Positions 1 to 5,822 of a DNA stretch of 8,012 nucleotides are shown in pieces. The stretch comes from an uncultured Clostridia bacterium (lineage in GTDB: Bacteria; Bacillota; Clostridia; Oscillospirales; Acutalibacteraceae). The DNA lies in the NCBI GenBank assembly GCA_945868935.1, contig CAMBNE010000036.1:1-8012 (forward strand). The letters run 5' to 3'. The notes below the pieces were generated by a model. The model did not search any database. It saw only the letters and a list, made by a program, of their open reading frames with translations, and was not told the origin of the DNA. The translations under genes and the position numbers were made by a program. Numbering within the stretch: the first letter of the stretch is position 1; each line of letters starts with the position of its first letter.

Positions 1-1578
1 GTTTTCAATCGTACTTGAAGCCATAATGCCCGGAACACCGCAGCCTGTGCCGATAAGTACAGGGATAAAGGATTTACCCGAAAGTCCGAATTTTCGGAAA
101 ATACGGTCAAGTACAAAGGCAATACGTGACATATATCCGCAGGCCTCGAGAAATGCAAGGAAGATAAAGAGCACGAGCATCTGCGGTACAAAGCCGAGAA
201 CTGCACCAAGACCTGCGACAATGCCGTCAAGGATTAAGCCCTGAAGCCAGTCTGCGCAATTTACAGCGTTGAGTCCGTCCTCAACGAGTACGGGAATACC
301 GGGCACCCACACGCCGTAATTTGCAGGGTCGGGTTCTTCGCATTCATATTTTTCAAAAACTTCTACTGCGACTGAAAGCTCCTCGCCTGTGAAGATTACG
401 TCCTCGGTTGCAAGGGTTTCTTCGTCCTCGAGGGTGTATTCAGCCGTATCACTCGGTGAAAACTGCGAAGAATATGATTTTAAAGCGTCTAAAGCAACAG
501 CTGAATCAAAGGTTTCCCACTCTGTATCAAGTGCCTCTGCAAGCTCCTCGCTTCCCTCTTTGCCCAAGTCTATAAATGCGTTTACAACGTTTGTTGCATC
601 TATGAATTCTCCGACTTCTTCTTCATAAGCTGACGAGCCGATTCCGAGTAAGTGCCAGCCGTCACCGAACACACCGTCGTTTGCCCAGTCAGTTGCCCAC
701 GTGCCGACAGTTGTTACCGACACGAAATAGACAATGAACATAATTACTGCAAAAATCGGAAGTGCCGCAAAGCGGTTTGTTACAACCTTGTCGATTTTAT
801 CTGAGGTTGAAAGCTTGCCTGCGCTCTTCTTTTTGTAACAGCCCTTCATAAGCTGTGCAATGTAAATATAACGCTCATTGGTGATTATGCTCTCTGCATC
901 ATCGTCAAGCTCATCCTCAAGAGCCTTAACCTCTGCTGATACATCAGGTACCTTGTCATCACGCTCAATAATTTTGATTGCGTACCAGCGCTGTTGCTCG
1001 GCAGGCATATCGTGAACAGCCGCCTCTTCAATATGGGCAATTGCGTGTTCAACAGGTCCCGAGAATGTATGCATAGGAACTGTTTTTGAATTTTTCGCCG
1101 CATCAATAGCAGCTTCTGCGGCTTCCATTACTCCGCTTCCTTTAAGAGCTGAAATTTCTACAATCTTACAGCCAAGCTCACGTGAAAGCTCATCTATGTT
1201 GATTTTGTCGCCGTTTTTCCTGACAATATCCATCATATTGATGGCAACAACCACAGGAATACCAAGCTCTGTGAGTTGTGTTGTCAGATATAAGTTTCTT
1301 TCAAGGTTAGTACCGTCAACTATGTTGAGAATAGCGTCGGGACGTTCACCTATAAGGTAATTTCTTGCCACAACCTCCTCAAGAGTATAGGGCGAAAGAG
1401 AATAAATACCCGGAAGGTCGGTGATCACTACGCCGTCGTGCTTTTTGAGCTTACCTTCCTTTTTCTCCACCGTAACTCCGGGCCAGTTGCCGACAAACTG
1501 ATTTGAGCCTGTCAGGGCATTGAACAGCGTTGTTTTACCGCAGTTCGGGTTGCCTGCAAGGGCAATTCGCAAATTCAT
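1..1578 (-). CDS. feoB: Ferrous iron transport protein B (FeoB), 3'-truncated by window edge
   Basis: FeoB is the inner-membrane Fe(II) transporter with a cytosolic G-protein domain. The first 526 codons are visible and the frame is still open at base 1; family members are usually 650-800 residues. The start ATG at 1578 is preceded by GAGG in GTGAGGAAATACAT. G-domain motifs are G1 GNPNCGKTT (9-17), G2 around T36 in [14 protein letters not shown]3 DLPG (54-57), G4 NMMD (114-117) and G5 SALKG (143-147). A helical GDI-like region follows (about 170-260). TM1 is about 272-290, the next membrane segment about 445-475, and the first gate motif [12 protein letters not shown] (510-521) lies just before the edge. 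Between the first two membrane segments is an unusually long acidic loop (about 310-425). No feoA is seen in the 590 bp upstream. Function is secure; the C-terminal half is not visible. Confidence 0.96.
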   Translation of the reverse strand, partial: MNLRIALAGNPNCGKTTLFNALTGSNQFVGNWPGVTVEKKEGKLKKHDGVVITDLPGIYSLSPYTLEEVVARNYLIGERPDAILNIVDGTNLERNLYLTTQLTELGIPVVVAINMMDIVRKNGDKINIDELSRELGCKIVEISALKGSGVMEAAEAAIDAAKNSKTVPMHTFSGPVEHAIAHIEEAAVHDMPAEQQRWYAIKIIERDDKVPDVSAEVKALEDELDDDAESIITNERYIYIAQLMKGCYKKKSAGKLSTSDKIDKVVTNRFAALPIFAVIMFIVYFVSVTTVGTWATDWANDGVFGDGWHLLGIGSSAYEEEVGEFIDATNVVNAFIDLGKEGSEELAEALDTEWETFDSAVALDALKSYSSQFSPSDTAEYTLEDEETLATEDVIFTGEELSVAVEVFEKYECEEPDPANYGVWVPGIPVLVEDGLNAVNCADWLQGLILDGIVAGLGAVLGFVPQMLVLFIFLAFLEACGYMSRIAFVLDRIFRKFGLSGKSFIPVLIGTGCGVPGIMASSTIEN

Positions 1579-1597
1579 ATGTATTTCCTCACTTTCA

Positions 1598-1615
1598 AGT
1601 TAGTTTTCGCTAACT
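1598..1615. promoter_or_regulatory. Candidate iron-regulator operator upstream of feoB
   Basis: A perfect 6-bp inverted repeat with a 6-bp spacer, AGTTAG-TTTTCG-CTAACT, ends 20 bp upstream of the feoB start codon. The TTAG...CTAA core resembles boxes of DtxR/IdeR/MntR-family metal regulators, which commonly control feo genes in Gram-positive bacteria. Position and symmetry are seen in the sequence. Assignment to that family is inference, and no convincing -35/-10 pair was found to anchor it. Confidence 0.45.
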
Positions 1616-1631
1616 GCTATTTTAAATAATA

Positions 1632-1658
1632 AGGGGTTATAAGCCCCTGTAATTTTTT
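1632..1658 (+). terminator. Terminator-shaped hairpin in the feoB upstream region
   Basis: AGGGG (1632-1636) and CCCCT (1644-1648) form a 5-bp stem around a 7-nt loop. On the plus strand this is followed after four bases by TTTTTT (1653-1658). No plus-strand gene precedes it. On the minus strand the same hairpin would lie in or near the feoB leader but lacks a clean U-tract. It may be incidental or part of feoB control. Confidence 0.25.
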
Positions 1659-1716
1659 CAGCGTAATTCTTTTCAATAAGCTAAACCATATTTTAGCGGC
1701 GTATTATAACAACAAT

Positions 1717-1794
1717 GTAGGGAACGACCCTGTGTCGTTCCTAACTGACATTCAGCTAAACTCTAATAGGAACGACACAGGGGTCGTTCCCTAC
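1717..1794. repeat. Inverted pair of GTAG-headed palindromes (REPIN/BIME-like)
   Basis: Unit A on the plus strand is GTAG (1717-1720) followed by GGAACGAC, a 5-nt loop and GTCGTTCC (1721-1741). Unit B is its inverted copy: stem arms 1769-1776 and 1783-1790, then CTAC (1791-1794), which reads GTAG on the minus strand. The two units are inverted repeats of about 27-28 nt that differ by one inserted C, separated by about 23 bp. Each unit is itself a perfect 8-bp hairpin. A GTAG foot beside a hairpin is the hallmark of REP elements mobilised by REP-associated tyrosine transposases (RAYT); no transposase is in this window. Confidence 0.75.
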
Positions 1795-1831
1795 GGATAT
1801 AATAAAAACGCTTCCTTTACAGCCGTGTCCA

Positions 1832-1858
1832 CACAAAAATTGCAACGCAATTTTTGTG
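1832..1858. repeat. Perfect 12-bp AT-rich hairpin
   Basis: CACAAAAATTGC (1832-1843) and GCAATTTTTGTG (1847-1858) form a perfect 12-bp stem around a 3-nt loop (AAC). It has no U-tract, so it does not look like an intrinsic terminator. It is flanked by GTGTCC on the left and GGGACGTG on the right, which resemble arms of the neighbouring GTAG palindromes. It may be a nested or composite repeat. Confidence 0.6.
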
Positions 1859-1861
1859 AAT

Positions 1862-1887
1862 GGGACGTGTAGGAACTAATCCCCTAC
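1862..1887 (-). repeat. Degenerate GTAG-headed palindrome
   Basis: Read on the minus strand: GTAG (1887-1884), GGGATTAG, a 6-nt loop, then CACGTCCC ending at 1862. The outer four pairs and a wobble are kept while the inner pairs are lost. The 4+8+6+8 layout matches the other units, which is why it is listed despite the poor stem. Confidence 0.35.
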
Positions 1888-1946
1888 GGAAAAGTTTGTT
1901 TGTTACTATAATAATGATATATTCGGTTGCATTTGATAGTCAACAC

Positions 1947-1967
1947 GGACACACGCCGTGTCCCTAC
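1947..1967 (-). repeat. GTAG-headed palindrome with GGACAC stem
   Basis: Minus strand: GTAG (1967-1964) followed by GGACAC, loop GGCGT and GTGTCC. This gives a perfect 6-bp stem with a 5-nt loop. The foot is the same as in the 1717-1794 pair but the stem sequence differs. GCCGTGTCC also occurs at 1822-1830. Confidence 0.6.
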
Positions 1968-1997
1968 GACTGTAATACAAACATTTCCTGTATCACC

Positions 1998-2023
1998 GTA
2001 GGGGGCGGCTTCCCTGACGTCCC
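1998..2023 (+). repeat. Imperfect GTAG-headed palindrome
   Basis: Plus strand: GTAG (1998-2001), GGGGCGGC, a 6-nt loop and GACGTCCC (to 2023). Of eight stem positions, six are Watson-Crick, one is G-T and one mismatches. Its GTAG faces that of the 1947-1967 unit across 30 bp, the reverse arrangement of the 1717-1794 pair. Confidence 0.45.
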
Positions 2024-2083
2024 GAAACGTTTCCGATACATCAATCAACCCGAGGAAAACAAACCTTTCCAAACAACACGCAC

Positions 2084-2144
2084 TATTACAAATTCGGAGC
2101 GCAGCGACCATTAATTCCGAATTACGCATTCCGAATTCCGAATT
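2084..2144. repeat. TTCCGAA repeat cluster just downstream of uvrC
   Basis: ATTCCGAATT occurs around 2114-2123 and again as overlapping tandem copies at 2128-2144; an inverted copy, AATTCGGA, lies at 2091-2098. The 2091-2098 and 2115-2122 copies can pair as an 8-bp stem around GAGCG-CAGCGA-type sequence. No U-tract follows on the minus strand, so terminator function for uvrC is unclear. The outer boundary TATTACAAAT (2084-2093) recurs at 5765-5774 beside another palindrome. Confidence 0.5.
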
Positions 2145-2166
2145 TAATTATAGTTTATCATCATCT

Positions 2167-4008
2167 TTACGTCTGCCTTTCGTCCTCGGCGTGGAAATAT
2201 CTGTAAACTGCAAGTGCGCTGTCCTTTGTCATTTTCGGTGCGTTTTCAAGCTCTGTTAAATCTGCTTTTGAAATATTATCAATCGTTCTGAAATATTTTA
2301 AAAGCGACTTTGCCCTTACCTCTCCCACACCGTCAATATTCGTAAGCGAGCTTTTAAACGTGTTTTTGCTCCTGCGTGCGTGGTGATAGCCGATTGCAAA
2401 TCGGTGAACCTCGTCCTGCATTTTGCTTAAAAACGTAAACAGCGCTCGCTTTGAGCTTATTGCGATTTCTCCGCCGTCACCTGTTACAGCACGTGTGCGG
2501 TGCTTGTCGTCCTTTACCATACCGAAAAGAGGAACGCTTATGTTCATTCTTTGAAGCACCTGTTTTACAGCCGCTACCTGCCCTTTGCCGCCGTCGAGCA
2601 AAATCAAATCCGGGAGCTTTCCGAACCCCTCGGTCTTGTCCTCTGCTTTATAGTATTCATCAAATCTGCGTGAAATAACCTCAGCCATAGACGCATAGTC
2701 GTCCTGTCCCTCAAAGCCCTTGATTTTGAATTTTTTGTACGCCGACTTAAGCGGCTTGCCGTTTTTATAGACTATCATTCCTGCGACGTTTTCTGTTCCT
2801 GCGAGGTTTGAAATATCGTAGGATTCAATATATTCGGGCAGTTTTTCAAGTCCGAGGGTTTCTTTCAGTTCCTCAAGCACGCCGAATTCACGCACCGTTG
2901 CGCCCTTTTTCTGCGCAAGCGCCTCGGCGGCGTTTGAACGGCACATTGAAACAAGCTGTGCCTGCTCACCCCTTTGCGGAACGGTTACATTGACTTTGTT
3001 GCCACGCTTTTCGCTCAGCCACTGTGCAATTGCATCTATGCCGTCAAAATCTCTGTCAAGCGCAATATTTTTCGGAACGTCGTTTCTGATTGTGTAGTAG
3101 CTGAGCAGAAATTCCTCGTATTCGCTCTCGCTGTCGCCGCTGTCAAAGATAAAGCTTTCTCGGTCAAAAAGTCTGCCGCCCTCAAAGCGAAAAACCTGAA
3201 AGCAGATTTTTCCGTCGTCGGTAAAGCTTGCAATAACATCCTCGTCGAGCACCTTGTTGGCGACAACCTTTTGCTTTTCACCCATTTTTTTAACCGCATT
3301 TATCTTGTCACGGATTCTTGCGGCACGCTCAAATTCAAGATTTTCCGCCGCTTCTTCCATTTGTGCGGTAAGCTGTTTAATTGAATTTGACGAGCCGCCC
3401 TTCAAAAAGTCAAGCGCCTGAGAAAGACTTTCTTTATAATCTTTAAGCTTTACCCTGCCGGTACAGGGAGCCATACACTGCTTTATGTGGTAGTTAAGGC
3501 AAGGTCTGCCCTTGCGGAAGTCCTGAGGAAAACGTCTGTTGCAGGTCGGGAGCATAAAAATCTTGTTAGCCTCCTCAACTGCACTTTTTACGTAATAACT
3601 GCTTTTGTACGGTCCGATATACTGCGCACCGTCGTCCTTTTTTTGCAGAACATACGTAAGCCTGCCCCAGTCGCCCGGACTTACTCTGATATAGCTGTAG
3701 CCCTTGTCGTCCTTGAGCAGAATGTTGTACTTTGGAGTGTGCTGTTTGATAAGGCTGCATTCAAGAATCAACGCCTCAAATTCGCTGTCGGTGATGATGT
3801 ATTCAAAATCGTCAACATTATCAACCATTCTGCGCACCTTCTCGGCGTGATTGTTCTGCGAGCCGAAGTACTGGCTGACACGGTTTTTCAGCGCCTTTGC
3901 CTTGCCGATATATATAATTTCTCCGCTTTTATCGTGCATAATATACACGCCCGGCAAAAGCGGCAGTGCCATTGCCTTTTTGCGCAGTTCCTGCATTTTT
4001 GGATTCAT
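2167..4008 (-). CDS. uvrC: Excinuclease ABC subunit C (UvrC)
   Basis: UvrC makes the 3' and 5' incisions of nucleotide excision repair after UvrA/UvrB damage recognition. The 613-residue product is full length for the family. The N-terminal GIY-YIG nuclease (about 15-95) shows GVY (20-22), YIGKAK (33-38), R43 and E83. Four cysteines (156, 170, 178, 182) match the site reported to bind an Fe-S cluster in UvrC. A UVR motif for UvrB contact lies at about 208-243. The RNase H-like 5' nuclease shows ESYDIS (D398), LLDGGKGQ (D472) and DEVHRFA (H535). A C-terminal helix-hairpin-helix carries NIDGVGEVRAKSLL (557-570). I chose ATG 4008, preceded by GGCGGTGAAATT. The in-frame ATG at 4056 would translate the upstream ptsH terminator and is rejected. 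No separate promoter was found, so uvrC may depend on read-through from ptsH. Confidence 0.98.
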   Translation of the reverse strand: MNPKMQELRKKAMALPLLPGVYIMHDKSGEIIYIGKAKALKNRVSQYFGSQNNHAEKVRRMVDNVDDFEYIITDSEFEALILECSLIKQHTPKYNILLKDDKGYSYIRVSPGDWGRLTYVLQKKDDGAQYIGPYKSSYYVKSAVEEANKIFMLPTCNRRFPQDFRKGRPCLNYHIKQCMAPCTGRVKLKDYKESLSQALDFLKGGSSNSIKQLTAQMEEAAENLEFERAARIRDKINAVKKMGEKQKVVANKVLDEDVIASFTDDGKICFQVFRFEGGRLFDRESFIFDSGDSESEYEEFLLSYYTIRNDVPKNIALDRDFDGIDAIAQWLSEKRGNKVNVTVPQRGEQAQLVSMCRSNAAEALAQKKGATVREFGVLEELKETLGLEKLPEYIESYDISNLAGTENVAGMIVYKNGKPLKSAYKKFKIKGFEGQDDYASMAEVISRRFDEYYKAEDKTEGFGKLPDLILLDGGKGQVAAVKQVLQRMNISVPLFGMVKDDKHRTRAVTGDGGEIAISSKRALFTFLSKMQDEVHRFAIGYHHARRSKNTFKSSLTNIDGVGEVRAKSLLKYFRTIDNISKADLTELENAPKMTKDSALAVYRYFHAEDERQT

Positions 4009-4020
4009 AATTTCACCGCC

Positions 4021-4054
4021 AAAATAAAAACAAAAAGGGCGGATAATTCCGCCC
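4021..4054 (-). terminator. Intrinsic terminator of ptsH, abutting uvrC leader
   Basis: On the minus strand a 7-bp perfect stem GGGCGGA-ATTA-TCCGCCC (4054-4037) is followed by TTTTTGTTTTTATTTT (4036-4021). It begins 23 bp after the ptsH stop. The end of the U-tract is only a couple of bases from the uvrC Shine-Dalgarno GGCGGTGA, so the terminator also shapes expression of uvrC. Confidence 0.9.
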
Positions 4055-4077
4055 AAAAATATGCTGTGAGTTTACAA

Positions 4078-4341
4078 TTATTCAGTAAAACCTGATTCTA
4101 CGAGAGCAACAAGACCTTCAACTGCGTCGGTTTCGTCCGAGCCGTCAGCGATAATCTTGATTGTTGTTCCGCCGATAATACCGAGTGAAAGTACGCCAAG
4201 AAGACTCTTTGCGTTAACACGACGCTCTTCCTTCTCAACCCAGATTGTTGATTTGTACTCGTTAGCTTTCTGGATAAAGAAAGTTGCCGGGCGAGCGTGT
4301 AAGCCGGCTTTGTTCTGAACTAAAACTTCCTTAACATACAT
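4078..4341 (-). CDS. ptsH: Phosphocarrier protein HPr
   Basis: HPr carries phosphate from enzyme I to the EIIA domains of sugar phosphotransferase systems. In low-GC Gram-positives it is also the Ser46-phosphorylated partner of CcpA. The 87-residue product is the normal size. GLHARPA (13-19) contains the catalytic His15 and Arg17; NAKSLLGVLSLG (43-54) contains Ser46, the HPr kinase site. Having His15 separates it from the Crh paralogue. ATG 4341 is chosen because AGAGAGGG lies 8-9 bases upstream and it matches the family N-terminus; in-frame ATGs at 4362 and 4437 would add unrelated residues. It is a single-gene unit with its own strong promoter (4409-4437) and terminator. No gene for enzyme I or HPr kinase is nearby. 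Confidence 0.97.
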   Translation of the reverse strand: MYVKEVLVQNKAGLHARPATFFIQKANEYKSTIWVEKEERRVNAKSLLGVLSLGIIGGTTIKIIADGSDETDAVEGLVALVESGFTE

Positions 4342-4408
4342 TTTGAAAACCCTCTCTGACATATTAAAATTTAAACCGAAAAAACCATAATGGCTTGATT
4401 TAATACAT

Positions 4409-4437
4409 ATTATAATCTTTTTTATTATCAAGGTCAA
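4409..4437 (-). promoter_or_regulatory. Sigma-A-type promoter of ptsH
   Basis: On the minus strand TTGACC (4437-4432) and a perfect TATAAT (4414-4409) are separated by exactly 17 bp. Transcription would start near 4402, giving a leader of about 60 nt before the ptsH ATG at 4341. The only deviation from consensus is the last base of the -35 box. This is the clearest promoter in the window. Confidence 0.88.
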
Positions 4438-4459
4438 TACGCTAAAATATTTTCGTATT
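4436..4459. promoter_or_regulatory. AT-rich dyad abutting the ptsH -35 box
   Basis: AATACG (4436-4441) pairs with CGTATT (4454-4459) around the 10-bp palindrome AAAATATTTT (4444-4453), with a 2-bp asymmetry (CT). The element overlaps the -35 box by two bases. It could be an operator or an UP-like AT-rich element. The symmetry is seen; the role is inferred. Confidence 0.4.
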
Positions 4460-4476
4460 AATATTCACTTGAGGTC

Positions 4477-4517
4477 AAAAAATCAAATCGTTTCTTGTGC
4501 AATTTTACAAGATTTGA
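4477..4517 (-). terminator. Weak AT-rich terminator after trmD
   Basis: Minus strand: TCAAATC (4517-4511) pairs with GATTTGA (4489-4483), 7 bp, followed directly by six T (4482-4477). An inner TTGT/ACAA pairing (4510-4507 with 4498-4495) could extend the stem past a 5-nt bulge. GC content is low, so efficiency is doubtful. It lies about 30 bp past the trmD stop and upstream of the ptsH promoter, where a terminator is expected. Confidence 0.5.
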
Positions 4518-4546
4518 GTAAAATTTTCATACATAAATACCGAATA

Positions 4547-5230
4547 TCAGTTATTCTCAAGCAAATCGGGGCGTTTTTGCTTTGTGACTTCAAGGCTTTT
4601 TTCCCTGCGCCACTTTTCAATATTTGCGTGATGACCGCTTAAAAGCACCTCGGGAACTATCTGTCCTCTCCACTCTGAGGGCTTAGTGTACTGCGGATAT
4701 TCCAGAAGTCCGTTAAAGTGGCTTTCCTCTGTAAAACATTCGTTGTTTGAAAGCACACCGGGAACCATTCTTGCAAGTGCGTCGGCAAACACCATTGCAG
4801 GCAGCTCGCCGCCCGTAAGCACATAGTCGCCGATTGAGATTTCCTCGTCTATAAATGTATCTAAAAGCCTCTGGTCAACACCCTCGTAGTGACCGCAGAG
4901 AATACATATGTTTTTAATTTCCGAAAGCTCCTTAAGTCGTTTCTGAGTCAGCGTTTTGCCCTGCGGTGACATATAGACAAAATGCGGCTTTTTGCCTGTC
5001 TGCTTACAGATATCCTCAAAGCAAAGGGCAATCGGCTCGGCTTTCATAAGCATACCCATTCCGCCGCCGTAGGGTGTATCGTCGACACGCTTGTGCTTGT
5101 CAAAAGCATAGTCACGGAGCTGGTGGCAGACGATTTCGATTGCACCGCTTTTCTGCGCTCTGCCGATTATGCTCTCATTTAAGACCGGCTCGAACATTTC
5201 GGGGAATAAGGTTATTATGTCAATCCTCAT
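4547..5230 (-). CDS. trmD: tRNA (guanine-37-N1) methyltransferase TrmD
   Basis: TrmD methylates N1 of G37 next to the anticodon using S-adenosylmethionine, preventing +1 frameshifts. The 227-residue product is full length. It shows the N-terminus MRIDIITLFPEMF, YGGGMGM (54-60), the trefoil-knot SAM-binding segments MSPQGKTLTQ (87-96), LCGHYEGVDQR (111-121) and SIGDYVLTGGE (132-142), R154, and YPQYTKP with VPEVLLSGHH in the C-terminal half. ATG 5230 is used because it fits the family start exactly; an in-frame TTG two codons upstream (5236) is possible and closer to GGA at the usual spacing. The ATG overlaps the rimM end by 11 nt (ATGAGGATTGA), implying coupled translation. The residue aligned with catalytic Asp169 of E. 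coli appears to be Glu169. Confidence 0.98.
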   Translation of the reverse strand: MRIDIITLFPEMFEPVLNESIIGRAQKSGAIEIVCHQLRDYAFDKHKRVDDTPYGGGMGMLMKAEPIALCFEDICKQTGKKPHFVYMSPQGKTLTQKRLKELSEIKNICILCGHYEGVDQRLLDTFIDEEISIGDYVLTGGELPAMVFADALARMVPGVLSNNECFTEESHFNGLLEYPQYTKPSEWRGQIVPEVLLSGHHANIEKWRREKSLEVTKQKRPDLLENN

Positions 5231-5735
5231 CGTCAAATATTCCTTTCATCGGGTGAATAAGCACAAAGCCGCCGTCAACGTCGATTTCTTCAACAACCTC
5301 GTCAATAACGGGCGCAAGGTACTTTTTGTTGTTGCTGTCGGTAATTTCGTAAACGTCGTTTGCACCCGTGCGCAGAACGTCGGTAATTTCGCCGTAAACA
5401 GTACCGTTTTCGGCATCCTTAACTTCAAGCCCGATTAAGTCCTGAACAAAGTTTACACCCTCGTCAAGCGTAATGTCCTCACGGTTGATATAGACAACCT
5501 TTCCTCTGAATTTTTCAGCGGCTTCTATGGTGTCAACTCCCTTGATTTTGGCAAGGGTTATGTTCTTGTGCGGTCGGGATTTTACTTCGATAAAGGTCTG
5601 TCCGTTTTCGTCAAGATACAGCTTTTTAAAGGCGCATAAAAACTCGGGGGAATCACACCAAGGCTCGATTCTGACTTCTCCCTTTATGCCGTGAGTACCT
5701 ACGATTTTTCCCGAATCAAGGAATTGCTTTTTCAT
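5220..5735 (-). CDS. rimM: Ribosome maturation factor RimM
   Basis: RimM assists 30S subunit assembly, binding ribosomal protein S19 and helping the 16S rRNA head mature. The 171-residue product is the normal length. The N-terminal RimM domain carries GKIVGTHGIKGEVRI (9-23); the C-terminal PRC-barrel (about 97-165) carries DLIGLEV (99-105), TGANDVYEI (123-131) and LAPVIDEVV (140-148). Start ATG 5735 is chosen because GGAG lies 7 bases upstream and it fits the family; an ATG six codons earlier (5753) would place that GGAG inside the gene. Its 3' end overlaps trmD, the standard partnership. No clear promoter was found between mutS2 and rimM, so cotranscription with mutS2 is possible. Confidence 0.97.
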   Translation of the reverse strand: MKKQFLDSGKIVGTHGIKGEVRIEPWCDSPEFLCAFKKLYLDENGQTFIEVKSRPHKNITLAKIKGVDTIEAAEKFRGKVVYINREDITLDEGVNFVQDLIGLEVKDAENGTVYGEITDVLRTGANDVYEITDSNNKKYLAPVIDEVVEEIDVDGGFVLIHPMKGIFDDED

Positions 5736-5776
5736 ACTTCTGCTCCGTTTCATTTACACATTGTTATTACAAATCT

Positions 5777-5801
5777 GAGCGACGAGGGCGTCGCTCGCTA
5801 C
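5777..5801 (-). repeat. GTAG-headed palindrome between mutS2 and rimM
   Basis: Minus strand: GTAGC (5801-5797), then GAGCGACG, loop CCCT and CGTCGCTC (to 5777), a perfect 8-bp stem. It lacks a U-tract, so it is not a typical terminator. Foot and hairpin layout match the units downstream of uvrC although the stem sequence is different. The adjacent TATTACAAAT (5765-5774) recurs at 2084-2093. Confidence 0.6.
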
Positions 5802-5822
5802 AATTTTCACACAAAACTGTAT

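Larger units (their letters stand above)
1579..2166. other. Gene-free repeat-rich region between uvrC and feoB
   Basis: About 590 bp separate the uvrC stop from the feoB start. The short open frames here, on both strands, are made of palindromic repeats, lack a plausible ribosome-binding site and resemble no protein family I know. The region holds at least five GTAG-headed palindromes, one 12-bp perfect hairpin, a cluster of TTCCGAA repeats and, next to feoB, a candidate operator. It looks like an accumulation site for small non-coding repeats between two transcription units. Confidence 0.8.

Noticed and set aside
389..1106. Short frames on both strands inside feoB (for example 389-628 and 885-1106)
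   Set aside because: They are out-of-frame shadows of feoB, whose frame is uninterrupted from 1578 to 1 and carries all G-protein motifs.
1703..1708. TATAAT on the minus strand as a feoB -10 box
   Set aside because: It lies about 125 bp upstream of the start, and no -35-like sequence is present at 16-18 bp; the position falls inside a palindrome.
1860..2129. Open frames of about 80 codons on both strands between uvrC and feoB
   Set aside because: They consist of translated palindromic repeats, lack a convincing ribosome-binding site and show no family features.
4009..4056. A 16-codon N-terminal extension of uvrC starting at ATG 4056
   Set aside because: It would be translated from the ptsH terminator; the ATG at 4008 has a good Shine-Dalgarno and matches the UvrC N-terminus.
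3487..4095. A 202-codon plus-strand frame opposite uvrC
   Set aside because: It is antisense to a clear UvrC coding sequence with all nuclease motifs, and its product resembles nothing known.
4342..4437. A longer HPr with 32 extra N-terminal residues
   Set aside because: The extension runs through the promoter's -10 box and the leader; the AGAGAGGG ribosome-binding site is correctly spaced for the ATG at 4341.
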